From: an uncultured Eubacteriales bacterium
GTDB lineage: Bacteria > Bacillota > Clostridia > Lachnospirales > Lachnospiraceae
Direction: 5' to 3'
Assembly (NCBI GenBank): GCA_900321145.1
Contig: ONVB01000267.1
Location: 1-5,919, forward strand
Length of the DNA stretch: 5,919 nucleotides
The position numbers and the translations under genes are program-made. Under the pieces are notes generated by a model. It was not told where the DNA came from, did not search any database, and saw nothing but the letters and a program-made list of their open reading frames with translations. Every line of letters starts with the position of its first letter. The stretch's first letter is position 1. This document shows, piece after piece, positions 1 through 5,916 of this stretch.

Positions 1-41
1 ACATTTAGACTTTATGCGATTTTTTATGGAGGTATATTTTA
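1..41 (+). promoter_or_regulatory. Leader of rpsM with ribosome binding site
   Basis: This short stretch precedes the first gene. It holds a clear Shine-Dalgarno sequence GGAGG at 28-32, 9 nt before the ATG at 42. The rest is AT-rich and shows no complete gene or hairpin. In related genomes the gene just upstream is usually rpmJ (L36) or infA, but nothing of either is visible. Any S4-binding regulatory leader of the type known upstream of enterobacterial rpsM would lie mostly outside the window and cannot be judged. Confidence 0.7.
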
Positions 42-410
42 ATGGCTCGTATTTCAGGTGTAGATTTACCAAGAGATAAGCGCGTCGAGATTGGTCTTAC
101 CTATATATATGGTATAGGAAGGACTTCATCAAACAGAATCTTGAAGGAGGCTAAGGTCAGCCCCGATACAAGAGTTCGTGATCTGACAGATGATGAGGTT
201 AAGAGAATTGCAGAGATCATAAATGAGACACAGATGGTAGAAGGTGATCTTAGAAGAGAGGTTGCCCTTAACATCAAGCGTCTTCAGGAAATCGGATGCT
301 ATCGCGGAATCCGTCACAGAAAGGGACTTCCCGTACGCGGACAGAAGTCAAAGACCAATGCCAGAACCCGTAAGGGACCGAAGAAGACAGTAGCTAATAA
401 GAAGAAGTAA
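42..410 (+). CDS. rpsM: 30S ribosomal protein S13
   Basis: S13 is a protein of the 30S subunit head. It contacts 16S rRNA, S19 and, across the B1 intersubunit bridges, the 50S subunit and P-site tRNA. The 122-residue product has the normal family length. It begins MARISGVDLP and contains the helix-two-turn-helix region with YIYGIG at about 21-26. The C-terminal block GLPVRGQ...TNARTRKGP (about 95-113) is followed by a lysine-rich tail ending in NKKK, typical of bacterial S13. The start is fixed by GGAGG 9 nt upstream. rpsK follows after 24 nt, consistent with co-transcription in the alpha operon. Nothing in the sequence is abnormal. Confidence 0.98.
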   Translation: MARISGVDLPRDKRVEIGLTYIYGIGRTSSNRILKEAKVSPDTRVRDLTDDEVKRIAEIINETQMVEGDLRREVALNIKRLQEIGCYRGIRHRKGLPVRGQKSKTNARTRKGPKKTVANKKK

Positions 411-434
411 TCAGGTGATCAGGAGGAATAACTA

Positions 435-833
435 ATGGCTGGTAAGGCAACAGTTAAGAAGACTGCTAAGAAGCGCGTCAGAAGAAGCGTTGAGCGCGGA
501 CAGGCGCATATTCAGTCCTCTTTCAATAATACAATCGTTACATTGACAGACTCCGAAGGTAATGCTCTTTCATGGGCAAGTGCCGGCGGACTTGGTTTCA
601 GAGGCTCAAGAAAGTCTACTCCTTATGCTGCTCAGATGGCAGCAGAGACAGCTGCAAAGGCAGCACTTCCCTATGGTCTTAAGACTATCGATGTTATGGT
701 CAAGGGACCGGGATCAGGCAGAGAGGCTGCTATCCGTGCACTCTCAGCTTGCGGACTTGAGGTTGTAAGCATTAAGGACGTTACTCCGGTACCGCACAAC
801 GGATGCCGTCCGCCTAAGCGTAGAAGAGTCTAA
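435..833 (+). CDS. rpsK: 30S ribosomal protein S11
   Basis: S11 sits on the platform of the 30S subunit, binds 16S rRNA with S6, S18 and S7, and helps shape the mRNA exit/E-site region. The 132-residue product is of normal length. It has a basic N-terminal tail (about 1-20), the core block AHIQSSFNNTIVT (about 24-36), WASAGGLGFRGSRKSTPYAA (about 47-66), the KGPGSGREAA segment (about 89-98), and the diagnostic C-terminus HNGCRPPKRRRV. AGGAGG at 421-426 lies 8 nt before the ATG. It lies between rpsM and rpsD, 17 nt from the latter, as expected in Clostridia. Confidence 0.98.
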   Translation: MAGKATVKKTAKKRVRRSVERGQAHIQSSFNNTIVTLTDSEGNALSWASAGGLGFRGSRKSTPYAAQMAAETAAKAALPYGLKTIDVMVKGPGSGREAAIRALSACGLEVVSIKDVTPVPHNGCRPPKRRRV

Positions 834-850
834 TCGGGAGGTAAGTTAAA

Positions 851-1444
851 ATGGCAGTAGATAGAACACCTATATTAAAGAGATGCAGATCTCTTGATTT
901 AGAGCCTGCAGTTTTAGGCGTAAATAAGAAGTCTAACAGAAGACTTAACAGATCCAGCAGAAAAGTAAGTGAGTACGGCTTACAGCTTCGTGAGAAGCAG
1001 AAGGCTAAGTTTATATATGGAATGCTCGAGAAGCCTTTCCGTAACCTTTACGACAAGGCTGAGAGAATGCCGGGACTTACCGGTGAGAACCTTATGGTTC
1101 TTCTCGAGCTTCGTCTCGACAACGTAATCTTCCGTATGGGATTTGCTCGTACAAGACGTGAGGCAAGACAGATCGTAGGTCACAAGCATGTACTTGTAAA
1201 CGGCAAGTGCATCAACATACCTTCATATAAGGTAAGCGTTGGCGACAAGATCGAGATCAGAGAGAAGAGCAAGTCTCTTCAGAGATATAAGGATATTGCT
1301 GAGGCAAACAAGGGCGTAACAGCTCCTTCATGGATGGAGAGTTCTATAGATTCCTTCTCAGGCTCTATTCTTGAGAAGCCTTTGAGAGAGCAGATAGATG
1401 TTCCTGTAAACGATACACTTATCGTCGAGTTGTACTCTAAGTAA
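851..1444 (+). CDS. rpsD: 30S ribosomal protein S4
   Basis: S4 is a primary 16S rRNA-binding protein that nucleates 30S assembly, lines the mRNA entry channel and affects decoding fidelity; in several bacteria it also represses its own operon. The 197-residue product has the family N-terminal domain (VSEYGLQLREKQKAKFIYG at about 39-57). The S4 RNA-binding fold follows, from about residue 87 (ELRLDNVIFRMGFARTRREA) through the HVLVNG block (about 113-118) and SVGDKIEI (about 129-136). It ends LIVELYSK. Only one N-terminal cysteine (C12) is present, so this is the form without the zinc-binding cysteine cluster. GGGAGGT at 836-842 sets the start. Stop codons are in tandem (TAA TAG, 1442-1447). 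Its place between rpsK and rpoA fits Clostridia; in Bacillus subtilis rpsD lies outside this operon. Confidence 0.98.
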   Translation: MAVDRTPILKRCRSLDLEPAVLGVNKKSNRRLNRSSRKVSEYGLQLREKQKAKFIYGMLEKPFRNLYDKAERMPGLTGENLMVLLELRLDNVIFRMGFARTRREARQIVGHKHVLVNGKCINIPSYKVSVGDKIEIREKSKSLQRYKDIAEANKGVTAPSWMESSIDSFSGSILEKPLREQIDVPVNDTLIVELYSK

Positions 1445-1490
1445 TAGATAATGCACAATAAGACGACCAAAAGAAGGAGGAGGGGCAAAC

Positions 1491-2444
1491 ATGTTTGAGT
1501 TTGAAAAGCCAAGGATAGAAATAGCCGAGCTTACCGATGACGGAAAGTACGGCAGGTTCGTAGTTGAGCCTTTAGAGAGAGGTTACGGTACCACTTTGGG
1601 AAACTCCTTAAGAAGGATCATGCTTTCCTCACTGCCCGGTACGGCTGTGAGCTTAGTTAAGATCAAGGGTGTGCTCCATGAGTTCTCGTCAATCCCCGGT
1701 GTTAAGGAGGATGTGACCGAGATCGTTATGAACATCAAGGAACTCTGCATAAAGAACAACGGCGCTATAAATGAGGTTAAGACCGCATATATAGACGCTT
1801 CGGGTGACTGCGTAGTTACCGCAGGCGACATACAGGTTGACGGTGATCTTGAGATAGTGAATCCGGATCTTGTGATCGCACATCTTTCAGGTGCTGACGC
1901 AAAGCTCGAGATGGAGCTTACCATAACCAACGGAAGAGGTTATGTAAGTTCCGATAAGAACAAGAGTCTCGATGCATCCATAGATGCTATCGCTATAGAT
2001 TCGATATACACACCTGTTGAGCGTGTGAACTTAACCGTAGAGAATACCCGTGTGGGCCAGATCACAGATTATGACAAGCGTACACTTGATGTATTCACCA
2101 ACGGTGCACTTCCGCCGGATGAGGCAGTAAGCCTTGCGGCTAAGGTGCTTTCAGAGCATTTGAATCTCTTTATCGATCTCTCGGAGAATGCCAAGACAGT
2201 AGATGTCATGGTCGAGAAGACAGATGATGAGAAGGAAAAGGTTCTTGAGATGAACATCGATGAGCTTGAGCTCTCGGTTCGTTCCTTCAACTGCTTAAAG
2301 AGAGCAGGAATCAATACCGTTGAGGAGCTTACCAACAAGACTCCGGACGATATGATGAAGGTTCGTAACTTAGGACGCAAGTCACTTGATGAAGTTCTTG
2401 CAAAGCTGAAGGATCTCGGTCTTTCACTTAAGAACGGAGACTAA
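1491..2444 (+). CDS. rpoA: DNA-directed RNA polymerase subunit alpha
   Basis: The alpha subunit dimerises to start RNA polymerase assembly and contacts promoter UP elements and activators. The 317 residues show the usual two-domain plan. The N-terminal dimerisation/assembly domain (about 1-228) contains the conserved GTTLGNSLRRIMLSSLPG block at 33-50. An acidic/lysine-rich linker at about 240-252 leads to the C-terminal domain (about 253-312). In that domain, VRSFNCLK at 263-270 and NLGRKSLDE at 293-301 align with the E. coli DNA-contacting helices; R264 matches E. coli R265 and N267 matches N268, so UP-element binding should be intact. The start has a long purine-rich Shine-Dalgarno stretch (GGAGGAGGGG, 1476-1485). 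It follows rpsD by 46 nt. It is separated from rplQ by an unusually long structured spacer. Confidence 0.98.
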   Translation: MFEFEKPRIEIAELTDDGKYGRFVVEPLERGYGTTLGNSLRRIMLSSLPGTAVSLVKIKGVLHEFSSIPGVKEDVTEIVMNIKELCIKNNGAINEVKTAYIDASGDCVVTAGDIQVDGDLEIVNPDLVIAHLSGADAKLEMELTITNGRGYVSSDKNKSLDASIDAIAIDSIYTPVERVNLTVENTRVGQITDYDKRTLDVFTNGALPPDEAVSLAAKVLSEHLNLFIDLSENAKTVDVMVEKTDDEKEKVLEMNIDELELSVRSFNCLKRAGINTVEELTNKTPDDMMKVRNLGRKSLDEVLAKLKDLGLSLKNGD

Positions 2445-2621
2445 TTTACAGATACATGGAAACAATCCTTGCGGATTGCTTTGAACTCGCTCAAAGCCGC
2501 GAGGGGCTCCCACGATCAAAGATCGTGGGCAGATCCGCTTAAGCCGAAGTGTCGGGAGTTCGCCCGGCGACTCAGTAAGCAAAGCGAAGACCTGTAACAC
2601 AGGTAGGAAAGGAATAATATT
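2445..2621 (+). repeat. Structured rpoA-rplQ spacer with several inverted repeats
   Basis: This 177-nt spacer holds no gene but is dense in complementary segments. The strongest is a perfect 9-bp hairpin, CCCACGATC/GATCGTGGG (2509-2517 with 2521-2529, loop AAA). A second hairpin is GCTTTGA/TCAAAGC (2478-2484 with 2491-2497). Both can be enclosed by GCGGAT/ATCCGC (2471-2476 with 2533-2538), giving a plausible three-way junction. Further hairpins are GTCGGG/CCCGGC (2551-2556 with 2563-2568, one G-U pair) and ACCTGT/ACAGGT (2590-2595 with 2599-2604). A competing small hairpin is CAATCC/GGATTG (2463-2468 with 2473-2478). No T-run follows any stem, so it is not a standard terminator. The rplQ ribosome binding site (AGGAAAGGA, 2605-2613) lies just after the last hairpin. 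Whether it is an interspersed repeat, a processing site or a regulatory RNA cannot be told from one copy. Confidence 0.65.
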
Positions 2622-3158
2622 ATGGCAATGTACAGAAAGCTCGGAAAGAAATCAGACCAGAGAATGGCTTTACTCAGAAACCAGGTAACACAGCTTATCT
2701 ACCACGGCAAGATCGAGACTACAGAAGCTCGTGCCAAGGAAGTTAGAAAGATAGCTGAGCACCTTATAACACTTGCAATCAAAGAGAAGGACAACTTCGA
2801 TGAGATTACCGTAAATGCAAAGGTTGCAAAGAAGGATATGAACGGCAAGAGAGTTAAGGCTGTTGTTAACGGTAAGAGAGTTACAGAGTACGATACCGTA
2901 GAGAAGAAGATCAAGAAGGATAAGCCTTCAAGACTTCATGCAAGAAGACAGATGCTCAAGGTTCTCTATCCGGTAGTTGAGATCCCGGAGGATGCAGCAG
3001 GCAAGAAGGCCGGCACAAAGAAGGTTGACCTTGTAGCTAAGCTCTTCGATGAGTACGGAGTAAAGTACAAGAGCCGTGAGGGCGGATACACCAGGATCAT
3101 CAAGATCGGTGAGCGCCGCGGTGACGGAGCTATGAAGGTTATCCTCGAGCTCGTATAA
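2622..3158 (+). CDS. rplQ: 50S ribosomal protein L17, long form with internal insertion
   Basis: L17 is a 50S protein located near the peptide exit tunnel on the solvent side. The N-terminus (YRKLGKKSDQRMALLRNQVT, about 4-23), the block KIETTEARAKEVRKIAEHLITL (30-51), LHARRQ (105-110) and the C-terminal GGYTRIIKIGERRGDGA (154-170) identify the family without doubt. At 178 residues it is much longer than the usual 115-130. Nearly all the excess is an insertion of about 48 residues between LITLA (about 48-52) and LHARRQ, rich in Lys and Val. I recall similar long L17 proteins from Lachnospiraceae. The insert contains a small duplication, NGKRVK and NGKRVT (74-79 and 83-88). The first ATG is preferred because AGGAAAGGA lies 8 nt upstream; Met3 is a less well spaced alternative. 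A terminator follows 12 nt after the stop. Confidence 0.96.
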   Translation: MAMYRKLGKKSDQRMALLRNQVTQLIYHGKIETTEARAKEVRKIAEHLITLAIKEKDNFDEITVNAKVAKKDMNGKRVKAVVNGKRVTEYDTVEKKIKKDKPSRLHARRQMLKVLYPVVEIPEDAAGKKAGTKKVDLVAKLFDEYGVKYKSREGGYTRIIKIGERRGDGAMKVILELV

Positions 3159-3170
3159 TATAAAACCCAT

Positions 3171-3203
3171 AAGGGCTGTCGCGTAAAGTGGCAGCCCTTT
3201 TTT
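3171..3203 (+). terminator. Intrinsic terminator after rplQ
   Basis: AAGGGCTGTC at 3171-3180 pairs with GGCAGCCCTT at 3190-3199, giving a 10-bp stem with one G-U pair and a 9-nt loop. The stem runs into an uninterrupted T-run (3198-3203). This is a textbook Rho-independent terminator, 12 nt after the rplQ stop. It should end most transcription of the ribosomal protein operon and so separate it from the ecf genes. Confidence 0.93.
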
Positions 3204-3221
3204 CAAATTAGAGCGCAGTCT

Positions 3222-3347
3222 CGTGTCATTCTTAACGAGGCAGTATAAATCAGATTATGAAAAAGATTCTTCGGGCTGAAGCCCTCAGAATGACACGTAT
3301 AATCCAGCTCGAAGCAGTGTGTCATTCTGAGCGAAGCGAAGAATCTT
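3222..3347. repeat. Interspersed-repeat-like element with three related arms
   Basis: Three copies of one motif lie in this spacer. Arm C (3319-3347) reads GTGTCATTCTGAG, then CGAAGC, then GAAGAATCTT. Arm B (3263-3296) is the same unit on the opposite strand, AAGATTCTTC ... CTCAGAATGACAC, with a different middle that itself forms a small hairpin (GGGC-TGAA-GCCC, 3273-3284). Arm A starts CGTGTCATTCT (3222-3232), a perfect 11-bp inverted match to the end of arm B (3287-3297), and continues as a diverged direct copy. B-C and A-B pairings exclude each other. The motif TCATTCTGAGCGAAGCGAAGAATC resembles short repeats I recall seeing in intergenic regions of many unrelated bacteria; that cannot be checked here. 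There is no reading frame of its own and no transposase nearby, so a non-autonomous or REP-like element is the best guess. Confidence 0.75.
3276..3303 (+). promoter_or_regulatory. Candidate promoter for ecfA-ecfT
   Basis: A perfect -10 hexamer TATAAT lies at 3298-3303, between arms B and C of the repeat. The best -35 match is poor: CTGAAG at 3276-3281 with a 16-nt spacer shares only TGA at the right positions with TTGACA. A start site near 3310 would give a leader of about 55 nt containing arm C. Some promoter is needed, because the strong terminator after rplQ lies upstream and ecfA follows, but this one is inferred from the -10 alone. Confidence 0.35.
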
Positions 3348-3365
3348 AATAAATACCGGTAAACC

Positions 3366-5117
3366 ATGATCAAAATCCGTAATATGTCATTTGAATACTT
3401 CGACCGTGACGATGAGGGCAACCTCACCGAGATGGTGAATGCCATCCGGGGCATAAGCTTTGATGCTGCTCCGGGTGATCTTGTCGTGGTTTGTGGCAGG
3501 AACGGATCCGGTAAGAGTACATTTGCGAGGATACTGAACAGGATTCTGGTTCCGATCGAGGGAAAGACGGAGATCTTCGGCATGGATGCATCCGATGAGG
3601 AGAATAAGTACAAGATCCGGAGCAAGGTCGGGATGGTATTTCAGAATCCCGATGATCAGTTTGTGGGAAGCGTAGTCGAGGAGGAGGTAGCCTTCGGTGC
3701 GGAGAATCTGGCGGTGCCCGAGAAGCAGCTAAAAAGCCGCGTAGAGAAGGCTTTGAGAAGCGTGGGGCTGGAACCTTCGGAATTCTCGGAAAGAGGCATA
3801 GAAGAGCTCTCAGGGGGCGAGAAGCAGAAGGTTGCGGTGGCAGGTATACTCGCGATGGGTACGGAGTGTGTAGTCCTCGATGAGGCAACCGCCATGCTTG
3901 ACCTTGCATCGGAGAGAGAGCTGATGTCCGTATTAAAGAGGCTTGCCGCAGAGAAGAAGATCATCGTCATCCTGATCACGCATAATATGGAGGAGTTAAC
4001 ATACGCCGACTATATATATGTGATGGATAAGGGAAGGGTTGTAAAGAGAGGAAGAAAGTCAGTGGTTTTGGCGGACGGCGCTGCGCTGATAAAGTACGGT
4101 CTTGCGCTTCCTAAGGCATGCGAGATAGCTTCGAGCCTGAAAGCAGCAGGGGTGATCAGGACCGACGCTCTTTACAGTATCCCTGAGGTAGCGGACAGGA
4201 TATTTAAGGAGCATATGTACTGCTTTAAGGGTGACGGTACATTTCCTGCTTTAAAAAGGACGAAAAGGAAGATACGACCGGTAAATGCGGTGATAATGAA
4301 CAAAGCATCATGCGCTTACGGTAAAAAGCAGGTGATAAGGGATGTGAGCTGCACCGTGGCAAAGGGCGAGTTTGTTGCGGTTGTCGGTGGTACGGGCGCA
4401 GGCAAATCGACTCTGCTCAAGATGATGATGGGGCTTAAAGCCGCAAAGCAGGGTATGGTTTATGTGGATGGACTTGATGTGAATGACCGCGGTACGGATA
4501 TGAAGCAGCTGAACCGGAAGATGGGCTATCTGTTTCAGTTTCCGGAGCATCAGCTTTTTTTGAAAAATGTGTATGAGGATGTGGTCTTTGGGCCGATGAA
4601 CCTGGGAGTGTCCGGGGTTGAAGCTCAAAAGCGTGCCTATGAATGCATAGAGCTGGTGGGACTGCCCCAGGATGTGTATGACCTGCCTATGTACAAGCTG
4701 TCCGGTGGGATGAAGAAAAGAGCGGCGCTTGCGGGAGTTCTCGCCATGGAGCCGGAATACCTTATCTTAGACGAGCCGACTGCAGGACTTGATCCGGTGG
4801 GAGCGGCTGACTTCATGGCACTTATCGATGCACTCCACAGGGACGCGGGGATCACGGTGATCATGGCAACTCACGACATGGAGATGGTCGCTGCTTACGC
4901 CGATACTGTTATAGTCATGGATAAGGGCGAGGTCATATATGAGGGTGTACCGGCAGAGGTCTTCCTTGAGGCCGCAGTTGACGGAGACGAGAGGCTTTCG
5001 GTCGTTCCCGCAGTTCAGGAGCTTATGATAGAGCTGAGGAAAAAGGGGTTAAATGTAAATCCGTATATCACGGATGTGAGGGCGGCAACGGAAGAGATAG
5101 CACGCTTTTGCAGGTAA
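3366..5117 (+). CDS. ecfA: Fused energy-coupling factor ATPase EcfA1-EcfA2
   Basis: This is the ATP-hydrolysing part of an ECF importer, which powers uptake of vitamins or other micronutrients through EcfT and exchangeable S components at the cytoplasmic membrane. One 583-residue chain carries two complete ABC ATPases. Domain 1 (about 1-285) has Walker A GRNGSGKST (44-52), Q93, signature LSGGE (148-152), Walker B/catalytic D172-E173 within DEATAMLD (EcfA1-like) and H206. Domain 2 (about 303-583) has Walker A GGTGAGKST (341-349), the EcfA2-type FQFPEHQLF (390-398), signature LSGGM (445-449), D469-E470 and H503. All key catalytic residues are present in both domains. A short basic linker (KRTKRKIRP, 297-305) joins them. 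An in-frame TAA at 3360-3362 makes ATG 3366 the first possible start, and the N-terminus fits EcfA1, yet no good Shine-Dalgarno sequence precedes it. ecfT follows after 1 nt. Confidence 0.93.
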   Translation: MIKIRNMSFEYFDRDDEGNLTEMVNAIRGISFDAAPGDLVVVCGRNGSGKSTFARILNRILVPIEGKTEIFGMDASDEENKYKIRSKVGMVFQNPDDQFVGSVVEEEVAFGAENLAVPEKQLKSRVEKALRSVGLEPSEFSERGIEELSGGEKQKVAVAGILAMGTECVVLDEATAMLDLASERELMSVLKRLAAEKKIIVILITHNMEELTYADYIYVMDKGRVVKRGRKSVVLADGAALIKYGLALPKACEIASSLKAAGVIRTDALYSIPEVADRIFKEHMYCFKGDGTFPALKRTKRKIRPVNAVIMNKASCAYGKKQVIRDVSCTVAKGEFVAVVGGTGAGKSTLLKMMMGLKAAKQGMVYVDGLDVNDRGTDMKQLNRKMGYLFQFPEHQLFLKNVYEDVVFGPMNLGVSGVEAQKRAYECIELVGLPQDVYDLPMYKLSGGMKKRAALAGVLAMEPEYLILDEPTAGLDPVGAADFMALIDALHRDAGITVIMATHDMEMVAAYADTVIVMDKGEVIYEGVPAEVFLEAAVDGDERLSVVPAVQELMIELRKKGLNVNPYITDVRAATEEIARFCR

Positions 5118-5118
5118 G

Positions 5119-5916
5119 ATGGGGATAATATTTCATATGAACTCTAAGCTGACACTCGGACAATACTATAGCTCGGATTCTCTTATCCACAGACTGGATC
5201 CGAGGCTTAAGATAAGGTGGACACTGTGCCTTCTGATCCTGCTTTTTATAGGCAGGAGTGTACCGCTCTTTTCTTTTTATACGATCATAGCCTTCGGCAT
5301 GCTTGTGCTGTCAGGCATTCCGCTCACTCACGTAGTAAGAGGAACGGGCAAGATCATGCTTATCATGTGTCTTTTAAACCTGATCAATCTATTTACGGTA
5401 TATGGCAAGGTTATTGTAAAGCTTGGTCCCGTGACTGTAACGCAGGAAGGGCTGCTGAGGTACCTTATGCTGCTGTGGAGGTTTGTACTGCTGATATTCT
5501 TTGCTTCTATGCTGATGTACACTACACGTCCCTCACAGCTTAATGACGGTTTTGCAAAGTGCTTCTGCCTGTCCGGGGAGACGGCCATGAGCGTTACCAT
5601 AGCTCTCAGATTTATCCCGATCATGGCAGAAGAGCTCTCCGGTGTAAGGGATGCGGTGAAGAGCAGAGGAGTGGATTTTAAAAGCGGCGGGGTGAAAAAC
5701 AGGCTGAAGGGCTTTAAGTACATGGCAACGCCCATGTTCCAAAGTGCCATAGACAAGGCGGCAGCGCTCTCGGAGGCGATGGAGGCCAGGTGCTACCGCG
5801 GTGCGAAGGGCAGGACGAGACTAAAGCCCCTGGTTTATTCATACAAAGATATGATTGGATATGTTATACTTTTATTATGTATAACGGCAGCGGTGTGGAT
5901 AAAGCTGAAGCTGTAG
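5119..5916 (+). CDS. ecfT: Energy-coupling factor transmembrane protein EcfT
   Basis: EcfT is the membrane scaffold that links the EcfA ATPases to the substrate-specific S component. The 265-residue product has the family N-terminus TLGQYYSSDSLIHRLDPRLK (12-31). Hydrophobic segments lie at about 34-45, 49-66, 76-94, 113-134 and 244-261. A cytoplasmic region between the last two carries the coupling motifs: S182-R183-G184 in VKSRGVDF, and A223-R224-C225 in AMEARCYRG. These correspond to the two Ala-Arg-Gly-like motifs that contact the ATPases; the second has Cys where Gly is usual. The ATG at 5119 lies 1 nt after the ecfA stop, suggesting translational coupling, with only a weak AGG 4 nt upstream. 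ATG 5137 (Met7) is an alternative and would give an N-terminus more usual for the family. No S component gene is in view. Confidence 0.93.
   Translation: MGIIFHMNSKLTLGQYYSSDSLIHRLDPRLKIRWTLCLLILLFIGRSVPLFSFYTIIAFGMLVLSGIPLTHVVRGTGKIMLIMCLLNLINLFTVYGKVIVKLGPVTVTQEGLLRYLMLLWRFVLLIFFASMLMYTTRPSQLNDGFAKCFCLSGETAMSVTIALRFIPIMAEELSGVRDAVKSRGVDFKSGGVKNRLKGFKYMATPMFQSAIDKAAALSEAMEARCYRGAKGRTRLKPLVYSYKDMIGYVILLLCITAAVWIKLKL

Noticed and set aside
1583..1930. Antisense reading frame inside rpoA
   Set aside because: It is fully covered by the conserved RNA polymerase alpha gene, is low-complexity and Ser-rich, and resembles no known protein.
2445..2473. A separate promoter for rplQ using TTTACA at 2445-2450 as -35
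   Set aside because: No acceptable -10 hexamer lies 16-18 nt downstream; the sequence there is GC-rich.
2509..2529. The 9-bp hairpin as a terminator between rpoA and rplQ
   Set aside because: The stem is perfect but is followed by CAGATCCGC, with no T-run, so it lacks the second half of an intrinsic terminator.
3222..3347. CRISPR array
   Set aside because: The copies are in alternating orientation, only three in number and diverged, with no regular spacers and no cas genes.
3203..3625. Antisense reading frame of 140 codons overlapping the repeat and the start of ecfA
   Set aside because: Its C-terminal half is a translation of the repeat arms and its N-terminal half is the reverse complement of the EcfA1 coding region. 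It has no family resemblance, so it is a shadow frame.
3424..3909. Antisense reading frame of 161 codons inside ecfA
   Set aside because: It lies wholly within a strongly recognised ATPase gene. Its Pro/Arg/Ser-rich composition is typical of a reversed coding strand.
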